58,829 nucleotides of DNA, taken from positions 1 to 58,829 of the IMG/VR virus record IMGVR_UViG_3300037247_000927; one strand, written 5' to 3'. Source of the stretch: a virus. The notes below the pieces were generated by a model, which made no database searches, was not told the DNA's origin, and was given only the letters and a program-made list of their open reading frames with translations. Shown in pieces: positions 23,333 to 31,368 of this stretch (the first letter of the stretch is position 1; each line of letters opens with the position of its first letter). The translations under genes and the position numbers were made by a program.

Positions 23333-23493
23333 GATTCTAGTCTCCTGTAATGAGTTATTTTATAGTCGTTGGGGTTTGGTTTGAGTTCTCCGAACCTTTG
23401 CGTAACAAATTTACGCCAAGCCGACTCTTCACTGAATGCTGTTATAACTGTTTCGGTGCCGTGCCCAGTTATTTTGAATTGGATAAGTGTCAT
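23329..23493 (-). CDS. Hypothetical protein, 54 aa
   Basis: ATG at 23493 overlaps the stop of the upstream gene (ATGA), and its own stop overlaps the next ATG (ATGA). The product is basic and soluble, with TLIQFKITGHGTETVITAFS predicted as two strands followed by a helix. No family recognised. Confidence 0.6.
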   Translation of the reverse strand: MTLIQFKITGHGTETVITAFSEESAWRKFVTQRFGELKPNPNDYKITHYRRLES

Positions 23494-23690
23494 TTTAATT
23501 CGTATCCATGCAATTCAAGATATCTTGATGCACTGTCCAGGTTAATAAATGATCGGCTATCGCGTCCGCATGGCAATTGTTTGCTACCGCCATTAAAAGC
23601 AAGTATCCAGCGATATGGTTTAACGCGTGACAGTTCAAGCTTTCGCCATGTATATAAACTTTCGGTATGTTTTGTTAATTTACGGCTCAT
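23490..23690 (-). CDS. Hypothetical protein, 66 aa
   Basis: A basic protein with aromatic residues, ending in DSASRYLELHGYELK, a common pattern at the C-terminus of small phage DNA-binding or anti-host proteins. ATTAAAGAGGTGAAATC supplies the ribosome-binding site. Unknown family. Confidence 0.6.
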   Translation of the reverse strand: MSRKLTKHTESLYTWRKLELSRVKPYRWILAFNGGSKQLPCGRDSRSFINLDSASRYLELHGYELK

Positions 23691-23932
23691 GATTTCACCT
23701 CTTTAATCGGTTGTGTTGGGTGATTGTGACAATTATCTTCAAGGCTTTGTAAGCAGGCATGGAGTGCATTAATTAGTACGGGTATGCTTTCAGCGTTTAT
23801 CGTGCTTGATAGACCTACAAAGCCGTGCAGAGTGTCATCTTGGTTCGGCATAGTCATAGCTCTGACTGTAAAACCTTCAGTATCATCTGGACCGGTTGGA
23901 ATGTTAAATGTTAAATGCTCTTCTACTGACAT
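23687..23932 (-). CDS. Hypothetical protein, 81 aa
   Basis: Start placed at ATG 23932 because AAGAGGATTATCAAA precedes it. The product has LTFNIPTGPDDTEGFTVRAM then a helical C-terminus ending in a His-rich end. No known family. It overlaps the next gene by four bases. Confidence 0.6.
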   Translation of the reverse strand: MSVEEHLTFNIPTGPDDTEGFTVRAMTMPNQDDTLHGFVGLSSTINAESIPVLINALHACLQSLEDNCHNHPTQPIKEVKS

Positions 23933-23958
23933 TTTGATAATCCTCTTGTGTTTGTTGG

Positions 23959-24162
23959 TTACGATGGACCCCAAAGCCATTGACGTGCATAGTCAAACGC
24001 TGCAATGGCTGTTGTCTGTAATGCGGCATCGCCTGATATTGGAACCATGCGGCCATAGTGTTTAGAATAAATGCGCGGACGGAAAAGAATCTTCTCTCCG
24101 GGTCGTTCAAAATACACTTCAATAGCATCAATTTTAGTCGTGTTTGGCGCGTTCATTCTCAT
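23959..24162 (-). CDS. Hypothetical protein, 67 aa
   Basis: Start at ATG 24162 or 24156; GGAG lies directly upstream of both. The product resembles a compact strand-strand-helix unit (IEVYFERPGEKILFRPRIYS, then an Ala-rich helix). It overlaps the 40-aa membrane peptide gene by 29 bases. Unknown family. Confidence 0.55.
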   Translation of the reverse strand: MRMNAPNTTKIDAIEVYFERPGEKILFRPRIYSKHYGRMVPISGDAALQTTAIAAFDYARQWLWGPS

Positions 24163-24256
24163 AAACTCCAATCAAGTAATTAAAGAAGGTAAAGATACCG
24201 GCAAGGATAAACAACCAAGCAAACGGTATCGCTGAAATTAGTAAAATGCGGATCAT
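24134..24256 (-). CDS. Single-span membrane peptide, 40 aa
   Basis: The product is mostly one hydrophobic helix (ILLISAIPFAWLFILAGIFT) with a polar, charged C-terminus. The start at 24256 follows GGGTGAGAGGTTTTAA, similar to the leader motif. It overlaps the following gene by 29 bases in another frame. Confidence 0.6.
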   Translation of the reverse strand: MIRILLISAIPFAWLFILAGIFTFFNYLIGVYENERAKHD

Positions 24257-24273
24257 TTAAAACCTCTCACCCT

Positions 24274-24381
24274 CTAAAGCACAAAGGCAAAGTTAAAAGC
24301 AATAGATACTAGGCTAACAATGATTACAGCTACTTGAATCTTGCGCCATGTTGCGAGTGTGTTGGATTGTTGCGTATACAT
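24274..24381 (-). CDS. Single-span membrane peptide, 35 aa
   Basis: A polar basic N-terminus (MYTQQSNTLATWRKIQ) precedes a hydrophobic stretch (VAVIIVSLVSIAFNFAFVL) reaching the last residue. The GGATAAGAGG leader ends seven bases before the ATG at 24381. Topology would be N-inside by the positive-inside rule. Confidence 0.65.
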   Translation of the reverse strand: MYTQQSNTLATWRKIQVAVIIVSLVSIAFNFAFVL

Positions 24382-24388
24382 TATTTGT

Positions 24389-24457
24389 CCTCTTATCCTT
24401 TGGTAAAAACTATCAAGCGAAAGCCACTCCTCAAGTGGCTATAGTTTGAAAGCTTGG
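24389..24457 (-). promoter_or_regulatory. Leader unit: hairpin plus GGATAAGAGG
   Basis: Read leftward: AAGCTTTCAAACT, a stem AGCCACT/AGTGGCT with loop TGAGG (24422-24440), TTTCGCTTG, AGTTTTTACCAAA, then GGATAAGAGG at 24389-24398. Layout and bases match the leader at 22860-22923. The hairpin plus T-rich stretch may act as an attenuator. Confidence 0.65.
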
Positions 24458-24643
24458 TTACTTGGGATAATAAGAACAAACCTTTAAACAATCAGAAGGT
24501 GTTAACAGATCATTTCCGGTCGCCGGATCGCGTGAAGTAAACAATACGGTCTTGCCTGTGAATGCATTGGCTATTGTTAACTGATAACCGCAAGATATAT
24601 TTAACGGGTCAATTGGGCTGAATTTAACTGTGAAATGAGTCAT
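24458..24643 (-). CDS. Hypothetical protein, 61 aa, first gene of leftward operon
   Basis: A small soluble protein with a beta-rich N-terminal half (HFTVKFSPIDPLNISCGYQ) and a Cys-containing end. No family recognised. It is the first gene after a near-consensus promoter, with the GGATAAGAGG leader seven bases before the ATG, so it is likely to be made early and in quantity. Confidence 0.65.
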   Translation of the reverse strand: MTHFTVKFSPIDPLNISCGYQLTIANAFTGKTVLFTSRDPATGNDLLTPSDCLKVCSYYPK

Positions 24644-24650
24644 TCTGTTA

Positions 24651-24660
24651 CCTCTTATCC
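24651..24660 (-). promoter_or_regulatory. Conserved leader/RBS motif GGATAAGAGG
   Basis: Exact copy about 25 bases downstream of the likely transcription start of the leftward operon and seven bases before its first ATG. Confidence 0.7.
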
Positions 24661-24688
24661 AGTGGTTAATATGATCTAAGTACCCTTG

Positions 24689-24716
24689 ATTATAGACCGA
24701 TCTGTGTATATGTCAA
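24689..24716 (-). promoter_or_regulatory. Near-consensus sigma70 promoter, leftward
   Basis: Read leftward, TTGACA (24711-24716) and TATAAT (24689-24694) are both perfect hexamers with a 16-base spacer. This should be among the strongest promoters in the genome for host RNA polymerase, driving the small-gene operon that runs to 16.4 kb. Confidence 0.88.
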
Positions 24717-24886
24717 CATTATTGTTTGACTAATATCAAGCGAACAACTAAAGGCGGACCCGTAAACCATTACCCATAACGCTGTGCAGTTGATCGTTGC
24801 AAGGCGGAACCAATAACCCTATAACCCTAATAGACCACCTACAATATAGTAGATATAAGATCAATTATTAACAGATCAGTCTATAA
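24690..24886. repeat. Inverted pair of promoter-associated elements
   Basis: TTATAGACCGATCTGT at 24690-24705 and its near-exact inverted copy ACAGATCAGTCTATAA at 24871-24886 differ at one base. The first spans the -10 and spacer of the leftward promoter; the second faces right and ends in TATAAA. They may be operators of one regulator controlling divergent transcription. Confidence 0.55.
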
Positions 24887-24991
24887 AAAGTAGTTGAGTT
24901 AACCACAAACCTCTCAAATCACCCCCAAATTACCCATAATAAGCCCTATTTAGCCATAATGACCATTAAAGGGTGTTAATAGTGGATCAAT

Positions 24992-25116
24992 GGGTGGGAA
25001 GGAATGACCAAAATAGTGAAAGTAACATAGCTCATATAATCAATAAGTTAGTTAACTTGTTCCACCGGTAGTATAAAAGCCGATGGGTGGGAAGAAAACA
25101 TGCAAAAGGGTGGGAA
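24992..25116 (+). repeat. Three GGGTGGGAA direct repeats
   Basis: Copies at 24992-25000, 25085-25093 and 25108-25116, all in the same orientation. They could be protein-binding iterons. Confidence 0.5.
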
Positions 25117-25447
25117 AAAACCTACCCCTATTTTGTGAAATATGCATGATCGTGGTCTATATGAATCAATGACTTGCACGTATGACCATGAACGATACCC
25201 GCTTGACCGTCTACATTTGAATGTGTGGGTAGTATCGTGAGTGCATCAGAGAGTCAGCAGCCAGGGTTAACATAAATATCCAGGGTTCAGTCAGTAGTCA
25301 CAGCAATCATTGTCATAGCGCCATTACAGCAAGTCAGGAGATCAACACCCCCCCTATGGACCAAGTGATTAGTGAGACCCGCTATTGATATTTACGTAGT
25401 ACCCCAGACACTCATGGTTTCGCTATATTATTTTCCTCTTGAAATTC

Positions 25448-25528
25448 TTGTGCACCATGGGATTATTGACGTGGTTAAAAGGTATTGAGGCTTTATTGGC
25501 TGTAGAAAGGGGTCTTTGTGCACCATGG
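25448..25528 (+). repeat. Direct repeat TTGTGCACCATGG
   Basis: Thirteen-base exact repeats at 25448-25460 and 25516-25528, start to start 68 bases, upstream of the terminase-region promoter. Each contains the palindromes GTGCAC and CCATGG, suggesting sites for a late-gene activator or repressor. Confidence 0.55.
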
Positions 25529-25561
25529 CTTTTTCAGATATATTTTTCTCCTGGGAATTTC

Positions 25562-25573
25562 TGGTATAGAATG
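25562..25573 (+). promoter_or_regulatory. Extended -10 promoter for virion genes (putative)
   Basis: TGGTATAGA gives a TGn-extended -10 (TATAGA at 25565-25570) about 28 bases before the start codon of the first rightward gene; no good -35 is present. The ten bases GTATAGAATG also occur at 57452-57461 before another rightward gene. It may need an activator bound at the repeats upstream. Confidence 0.5.
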
Positions 25574-25597
25574 CTGGTGTTCATAAAGGAGGCTGTT

Positions 25598-25744
25598 GTG
25601 AATCAAAAGAAACTGGTTTCAGCGATACGCGCAGGTCTTTGGGTTATGCTGGGACATATGAGTTCTGCGCAGTACGTTCACATAACACCAGATGGTCTTG
25701 GCAAGATTGTTTATTATCCCTACTATCAAAAGAGAGCAGAATGA
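25598..25744 (+). CDS. Small protein ahead of terminase, 48 aa
   Basis: A strong ribosome-binding site (AAAGGAGG) lies five bases before a GTG start at 25598. The frame is open further upstream but that part has no ribosome-binding site. The product is basic and aromatic (QKKLVSAIRAGLWVMLGHM, then a YYPYYQKR end) and ends four bases before the terminase ATG. No family recognised; could be a packaging accessory. Confidence 0.55.
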   Translation: MNQKKLVSAIRAGLWVMLGHMSSAQYVHITPDGLGKIVYYPYYQKRAE

Positions 25745-25748
25745 TCTG

Positions 25749-27254
25749 ATGTCTGCAATCTTTAACGAGATCAATTATCAACCCACTCCTACTGCAAGGC
25801 TCTTTCATGAGTGTACCAAGCAGATCAGGGGGATAGCGGGCGCTGTAGGCAATGGGAAGACCACGGCTGCCATGTTTGATATGTTTGGTCATATCATCAA
25901 CCAGAGGGCCTTCAACAACGTCAGAAGGAGTCGCTGGCTGATTGCGCGAGCTACTTATCCTGAGATTGAAGCGATTATTGTTTCTGAGCTAAAACGTTGG
26001 TTCCCTGAGTCCATTTTAACCATCAAGCTTAAAAAGCCGATTATTGGTGAATTCAATTTTGAACTACCTGATGGTTCGTTGGTAAAGGCTGAGCTTACAA
26101 TGATTGGTCTTGACAGGCCTGAATCTGCTGCCAAGCTGAGATCGTGGAATGGTACGGCTGCCTGGTTGAATGAAGCTGATACCCTCCACAAAGATGTTTT
26201 TGATATTGTCCAGCAGCGATGCAGGCGATATCCATCTCCCGTAGAGGGCGGTTTTAACTGGGGTGGTGTGATATTCGATTACAACCCGCCTGATATCAAG
26301 CACTGGCTGTACAAGAATTTCGTCAAAAGTTCTTTTAAAGATGTTGACGGTAATGAAATATCTCATGTCTTCCACATGGAGCCGCCTTTATATCGTGTTG
26401 AGGGTGAGCAAGCTGGTGGATTCTTCTATGAAGGTTTCTCGTACTTTGAAAACCCAAAGGGCGAGGGCATCATCTTCCAGGGCGATGGTATCAATTACTG
26501 GCTGAATCAGATCAGTGGTAAAGAAGACCGTTGGATTAAACGCTTCCTGTTGGGCCAGTACGTCCCGACGATGGAAGGTAAGCCTGTCTTCTGCACTTTT
26601 ATAGAAGATGAGCATATATCTCCCAACACTTTGAAGTTCATCCCTGGCAGAGAGGTTCTGATCACGTTTGATTGGGGTATGCACACAGCCGCCTTGCTCT
26701 CTCAGATTGATGCTGAGTCACGATTGCTGATTATCAGAGAGCTTTATGATGGTGATATGGGGCTATCCAACTTGCTCGAAGAGTTCCTGCTGCCTATTTT
26801 GAATGATGAGCTGCGTGGATTTAAAATCCGGTCCCTGGGTGATCCCGCTGGCAAGCCTGATGGCGTTACCGTCGATCTGACACCTTTCCGGATCGTCAAT
26901 GAATTCTTTCAGGAGCATGGTTTCACGAATGCTTTCTGCAACAGGGCATTAACAAATAATTGGATACCGCGCAAAGAAGCTGTAGACTATGTTCTGAAAA
27001 AGCGTGATGGCTGTTTGATTGATCCGTCTTGCGAAATACTGATTGAAGGATTGTCTGGTAATTACCTGTACGCACCGAAGCGTGGTGAATTTGCAACTTA
27101 CAAGGAAACGCCTGAAAAAAATAAATATAGTCATGTTCTCGATTGTTTTCAGTACGACTGTTTGGATTTCAAACATTTAGGTGGATCATCCAATGAGCAT
27201 CGCAGAATGAATCAAAACAGACAGGCACGGCAACAATACGGTCAAAGGCGTTAA
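25749..27254 (+). CDS. terL: Terminase large subunit
   Basis: The 501-residue product has a Walker A-like GAVGNGKTT (about 31-39), a Walker B followed by the catalytic Glu in AAWLNEADTL (about 135), and a C-terminal nuclease domain with an RNase-H-type ITFDWGMHTAAL (about 300), GDPAGKPDG (about 365) and a final Asp in SHVLDCFQYDCLD. It pumps DNA into proheads and cuts the concatemer. I start at ATG 25749, just after the stop of the preceding small gene. It opens the canonical terminase-portal order. Confidence 0.93.
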   Translation: MSAIFNEINYQPTPTARLFHECTKQIRGIAGAVGNGKTTAAMFDMFGHIINQRAFNNVRRSRWLIARATYPEIEAIIVSELKRWFPESILTIKLKKPIIGEFNFELPDGSLVKAELTMIGLDRPESAAKLRSWNGTAAWLNEADTLHKDVFDIVQQRCRRYPSPVEGGFNWGGVIFDYNPPDIKHWLYKNFVKSSFKDVDGNEISHVFHMEPPLYRVEGEQAGGFFYEGFSYFENPKGEGIIFQGDGINYWLNQISGKEDRWIKRFLLGQYVPTMEGKPVFCTFIEDEHISPNTLKFIPGREVLITFDWGMHTAALLSQIDAESRLLIIRELYDGDMGLSNLLEEFLLPILNDELRGFKIRSLGDPAGKPDGVTVDLTPFRIVNEFFQEHGFTNAFCNRALTNNWIPRKEAVDYVLKKRDGCLIDPSCEILIEGLSGNYLYAPKRGEFATYKETPEKNKYSHVLDCFQYDCLDFKHLGGSSNEHRRMNQNRQARQQYGQRR

Positions 27255-27256
27255 GC

Positions 27257-29233
27257 ATGCCACAACCTTTTTTAAGGCCAGATAATAAAGCTTCCGTTTC
27301 TCAGTTCGTTAGAGATTGCTTCTCTATCAACGCAAATCATCGCAAAGAACTCGGCATCGACAGCCGCATGGATCGCAATCTCCGGCTTCGTAAAGGCAAA
27401 TACTCTTCAGAAGAAAAAGCCCTGTTTGGTCAATACGCTCCCTACCTGAATGTTGTTGAAGTCAAATGTACTGACTTTGAAGCCGCATTTGAAGATGTCC
27501 AATTTAATATTCACAAGAAACCTTGGACGATAGAACCTACTCCTGAACCTGAACTACCGTTTACCGTCAAGCGACAGGTGGCCATCATGGTCATTGAGCA
27601 GATAGGTGCTGTCTTCAACGGTCAGATCAGTCGTGAAAGTCTTGTTGAGCTGATTCGTGGTTACAAAGACACGGCTACCAAGTTCATCAAGAAAGAAGCC
27701 AAAAAAGGCGCTGCTCGTATGGAGAGGAAAATATTTGACTTCCTTTCACAAACGGATTGGAACTCAAACTATTCTGACTTTATCAGCGATCTGGCGACTT
27801 ATCCTAATGCTTTCTTGATGTCCCCTGTAAACATTGTCAAAAAGACATTGAAGTGGCGTAGAGATTTGTTGGTGCATGGCAAAGAAACCATGCCAGCGGC
27901 CAGAAGGGTCAGCCCGATTTATGTATTCCCCTCTCCAAATTCCACCAATACTCAGGATGGCGATAATATCGTTGTTGTAAAACCCCTGTCTTTAAAGGAT
28001 TTGACTGAAGCGAAGAATTCTCCCGGCTTCAACAAAAAAGAAATCCAAGAATTGCTTGATGAAGCTGAACTTCAAAAAACTTTCTCATGGTGGTCATGGC
28101 CAAGAACAAGGGCTACAGAAGAAACGGTAGCAGCAGAAACACTTGTGGCGACTGAATCTTTAAACAGTATTTTCTTGTCTACGAATAACAGTTACGCGTT
28201 GATTTATTATGGTGGTCTTACGGGCAGACAGCTCAAAGCAATCAATGTCAAATCTGCAAGCGGCGTTACGGTCAAGGATGACGAATACTACGAGTCTGAA
28301 ATCTGGGTTGCAGGCGATCATGTCATAAGGGCACTATTGAATCCTGATCCAAGGGGTATACGTCCAATCCATTCCACTTCGTTCAGAAAACGTTCTGGCC
28401 ATTTCTGGGGTGAAGCTCCACCTGATTTATTGTATGACTTGCAGCTTGATATCAATACCTTCAAGCGTGCGCATATGACCAATGTGCGTTTTATGGCAGA
28501 ACCGATTACTGAGATTGACAGCTCACGGTTTAATAAAGATGATATGCCGGGTGATGTGCAGCCTGGTGATACCATCTACACACGCATGGACCCTGTTTTT
28601 ACCAATGGCAGGGCCGTTAATATGTATAACGTGCCTGATAACGCGGCCACGATACAAGCCACGCTTATAATGCACTACAGGCTGGCTGACGACATTGTTG
28701 GTATTCCCTCTCAGTTGACTGGTGCATCCGACCTTCCGAGTGTCAACAGGACTGCATCTGTTTTTGTTTCATCTGTCAATAACGCGCTGAAGAAGGTCAA
28801 GAAAATCGGCAAGAACATTGATGAAGATGTGATCGTTCCTGTCATTGACGGCATGTACACAATGCTGATGATGTTCTCAGATGATGACAGTATTAAATAC
28901 GATGCGAAAACGGTTGCTTCTGGCAGTCAGGGTATTGTTGAAAGAGAGGTTATGCAGGGTCAGATCGGCCTTGTCTTGCAAAATGTCATCGAAGGCATTA
29001 AATTAAACCTCATTCCTGCTGACCTGTATTACGTTGTGATCAGGCAGCTATTCGCTAATTTTGGTACTGATGTAGGTGATCTCTTGCCTGACCCGACCAG
29101 AGACAAAGAACTTTCAGCGCTGGGCTTATTGCCGCAAGCAAGCGTTGCTGCCGGTCAGTTAACTCAAACATCACAGCCTGGAGCTGAAGTCCCGAACCTG
29201 GACGGGAGAAGTCCCGTACCTCAAGGTCAATAA
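27257..29233 (+). CDS. Portal protein
   Basis: The 658-residue product follows the terminase by two bases. Its size, the N-terminal helical region, a middle section with GEAPPDLLYDLQLDINTF and the later LADDIVGIPSQLTGASDLP, TASVFVSSVNNALKKVKKIGKNIDE fit the large portal proteins of podovirus-like phages, in which a tunnel helix is followed by a crown. It forms the twelve-part gate through which DNA enters and leaves. The C-terminal 40 residues are Gln/Pro-rich and probably disordered. Confidence 0.85.
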   Translation: MPQPFLRPDNKASVSQFVRDCFSINANHRKELGIDSRMDRNLRLRKGKYSSEEKALFGQYAPYLNVVEVKCTDFEAAFEDVQFNIHKKPWTIEPTPEPELPFTVKRQVAIMVIEQIGAVFNGQISRESLVELIRGYKDTATKFIKKEAKKGAARMERKIFDFLSQTDWNSNYSDFISDLATYPNAFLMSPVNIVKKTLKWRRDLLVHGKETMPAARRVSPIYVFPSPNSTNTQDGDNIVVVKPLSLKDLTEAKNSPGFNKKEIQELLDEAELQKTFSWWSWPRTRATEETVAAETLVATESLNSIFLSTNNSYALIYYGGLTGRQLKAINVKSASGVTVKDDEYYESEIWVAGDHVIRALLNPDPRGIRPIHSTSFRKRSGHFWGEAPPDLLYDLQLDINTFKRAHMTNVRFMAEPITEIDSSRFNKDDMPGDVQPGDTIYTRMDPVFTNGRAVNMYNVPDNAATIQATLIMHYRLADDIVGIPSQLTGASDLPSVNRTASVFVSSVNNALKKVKKIGKNIDEDVIVPVIDGMYTMLMMFSDDDSIKYDAKTVASGSQGIVEREVMQGQIGLVLQNVIEGIKLNLIPADLYYVVIRQLFANFGTDVGDLLPDPTRDKELSALGLLPQASVAAGQLTQTSQPGAEVPNLDGRSPVPQGQ

Positions 29234-29245
29234 AGGTAGAAGATA

Positions 29246-29794
29246 ATGGCATTTTATACATTCATGGTTTCGCTTGGATCACCAAAGCTTCTGACTTATG
29301 AGGGCTGCATGGTTGAGGCGGTTGTCGAAAAGCAAAACGCAGATTTGAGCTATTCAACATATGTGGTCAATTCTGAAGTTATTCGACTTGGTGGTTTTTA
29401 CACTCATGCAATAGTTTCGGAAGAAGGAAGTTATCGGATTCAGTTGTTGGAGTGCGCATGTCCGCCTGCTGGTTCTGAAGAACTTGCGATTATTGAAAAG
29501 CCTGCCAGTGGTATTGATGGCGTTGGTTGTTGTTGCTCAACTTACGAGCAATTGGTTAATATTACAGGTGGACCCGGTGACGAATTTTGTGTTGAAGTAA
29601 TAGCCACTTCTTGTGACGGACAAACTACATATATTCGCGCTGATGGAAGTGGAGAAGTTCTGGATGAAGCAGTTTTAACTGTTCTTCCTGTAACTAATTT
29701 AGACGATTGCTGTGCTGGTGAGAATGTGGATAATCTCTTACTGGACGGCGGAGACTTATTCCTGCTTGATGGTGGGGATGTGTTACTTTTATAA
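29246..29794 (+). CDS. Virion-associated protein with LLLDGGD repeat tail
   Basis: The 182-residue product is beta-rich and Cys-rich (CACPPAG, CCCSTYEQL, DDCCAGEN) and ends with NLLLDGGDLFLLDGGDVLLL. The same tail is on the product of 39063-39551. Repeats of this L-L-D-G-G type are seen at the ends of many uncharacterised phage virion proteins and may form a small beta-solenoid cap. It lies between portal and fibre-like genes, so it is probably a structural or decoration protein. Confidence 0.6.
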   Translation: MAFYTFMVSLGSPKLLTYEGCMVEAVVEKQNADLSYSTYVVNSEVIRLGGFYTHAIVSEEGSYRIQLLECACPPAGSEELAIIEKPASGIDGVGCCCSTYEQLVNITGGPGDEFCVEVIATSCDGQTTYIRADGSGEVLDEAVLTVLPVTNLDDCCAGENVDNLLLDGGDLFLLDGGDVLLL

Positions 29795-29815
29795 TCTTAA
29801 ACGGAGTAATTAATA

Positions 29816-31036
29816 ATGGCTGACCAAGAGCTTCCCTCAATCAGAGCATCAAACCCTATAGTCTCGGCTATAAGTGATCTCGTTTATCTGACCAGGGCTG
29901 GCGCAAGAGCTGGCGGTCTGGCAGAACAAGTCGCTCATACGGGCGATAACCTTACTGCAATCATTGCACCTACCGTCAATGACGATTCAACAGTTCCATA
30001 TATCGTCGGTAGTTTGTGGATCGACCAGGTTACTGATAAAGCATACGTCTGTCTCGATGTTTCTGTTGGCGCTGCTGTCTGGGTACAGTCTTCCTTCACA
30101 GGGGCTGAACTAAAGGCCTTGTATGAAGGTGAAGCAGACACCAATGCCTTTACTGATGCGCTTCTGACAAAGTTGAATCAAGCGCTGACGGCTGACGGCA
30201 CGGCCCCGTTGACAGCAAATTGGGATGCTGGAGCATTCATAATTACAGCCTTACAGCTTGTTTCTGATATCGTTACCGGAACAGCCCCGTTGGTTGTTGC
30301 CAGCACGACTGTTGTCGCTAACCTCAATGCCTCGCTGCTTGAAGGAAATGCAGCAGCAGCTTTTGCTACAGCATCTCAAGGCACTTTGGCAGATTCAGCG
30401 CTGCAAGACGCAAGCCTGGATTCACTTGCCAAACTCAATGCGCTTGTACTTGATGCAACGCTTGGTGATGCTGCTGACTTCGCTACGGCGGCTCAGGGTG
30501 CTACTGCTGACAGTGCTGTGCAAAAAGACGGCTCAGAAGTTCTGACGGGCGACTGGGAGGCGGGTGCATTCGATATTCGCTCACTCTCCACACATCAAGA
30601 CGCTGGCGCTGCGGCTGCTGCTGTTGTCCAGAGATTCGGGGCTTCAGAAAATGAAGGCTACGAAATCAAAGTGATTGATGAAACGCTGGCTGCTTTGGCG
30701 GCGATTTCAACTGATCTCACCGAAGATATTCCGATTGACGCATATATTATTTCCGTTCAGTCGAACATCGAAGAATTGGTGGTTGCTGGCGGAACTTCAG
30801 TGCAGGTTGGTATTGGTCCAGTTTCCAATCCTGATCAGTACGGGATCAGCGCTGCATTCACCAAGAACCTGAAGACTGACGTTATTCCGGTTCATGCGAT
30901 ACTTTCAAGCCTTGAAGATATCCAGGTGAATATGGTAACTGCTGCTGGAGATATTGGCGACACGGTTGCGAGTGCAGGTGCAGTTCGCGTCAGGATAGTT
31001 TATGCGACATTGAACTCACTTGATGACGCTGCTTAA
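29816..31036 (+). CDS. Tail-fibre-like protein A
   Basis: The 406-residue product has a module, about residues 43-85 (IIAPTVNDDS, then GSLWIDQVTDKAYVC, VGAAVW), found in many fibre and appendage proteins and repeated in the 31369 gene. The middle holds Ala-rich heptad-like repeats (TADSA, TAAQG, LADSAL) suggesting a trimeric fibrous shaft, and a beta-rich C-terminal domain follows. It probably forms part of a receptor-binding appendage. Confidence 0.65.
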   Translation: MADQELPSIRASNPIVSAISDLVYLTRAGARAGGLAEQVAHTGDNLTAIIAPTVNDDSTVPYIVGSLWIDQVTDKAYVCLDVSVGAAVWVQSSFTGAELKALYEGEADTNAFTDALLTKLNQALTADGTAPLTANWDAGAFIITALQLVSDIVTGTAPLVVASTTVVANLNASLLEGNAAAAFATASQGTLADSALQDASLDSLAKLNALVLDATLGDAADFATAAQGATADSAVQKDGSEVLTGDWEAGAFDIRSLSTHQDAGAAAAAVVQRFGASENEGYEIKVIDETLAALAAISTDLTEDIPIDAYIISVQSNIEELVVAGGTSVQVGIGPVSNPDQYGISAAFTKNLKTDVIPVHAILSSLEDIQVNMVTAAGDIGDTVASAGAVRVRIVYATLNSLDDAA

Positions 31037-31055
31037 TTTAACCAGGGGCTAGATA

Positions 31056-31367
31056 ATGCTTAATATAGGTGTTCTATCAAAAATCTGGTGCATCCTGCGC
31101 GACATCGCAAATGCAATTGGTGCTGGTGAAGAAGGCCTTACAGCCTACACACCATCAGTGTTAACTGATGCTGGCGCTGGCACTGTCGCTGCTGGCGCTA
31201 TCAGTTTCTCAATTGCAAATGTGGGTGTTGCTGCTGGCACTGTAGATGGAGACTCTTTGCCTATTGGCGGCGTTGCTTCTTTCTCAGCCCCATCGGGCGG
31301 TGATCTCACTGCAATGTCTTATGACGCTACTGGAACTACTTTCCTAATCTCTGAAGTGAGGCCATAA
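31056..31367 (+). CDS. Small Gly/Ala-rich virion protein, 103 aa
   Basis: After a helical N-terminus the product is Gly-, Ala- and Val-rich (GAGTVAAGAISFSIANVGVA), suggesting a beta-structured decoration or fibre-tip protein. It sits between two fibre-like genes. No named family. Confidence 0.55.
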   Translation: MLNIGVLSKIWCILRDIANAIGAGEEGLTAYTPSVLTDAGAGTVAAGAISFSIANVGVAAGTVDGDSLPIGGVASFSAPSGGDLTAMSYDATGTTFLISEVRP

Positions 31368-31368
31368 A

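Larger units (their letters stand above)
24717..25560. other. Gene-free, repeat-bearing region; candidate origin/control region
   Basis: About 840 bases with no plausible gene, AT-rich, between divergent operons. Short repeats include TTACCCATAA (24770-24779, 24930-24939), AAGGCGGAMC (24751-24760, 24801-24810), GGGTGGGAA three times and TTGTGCACCATGG twice. TATAAT is present at 25035-25040 without a good -35. Repeats in an AT-rich, gene-free stretch at the junction of divergent operons are typical of a replication origin or a packaging start, but neither is shown. Confidence 0.5.

Noticed and set aside
24263-24272. GGGTGAGAGG as another exact leader
   Set aside because: Two bases differ from the motif. 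It is counted only as a near copy.
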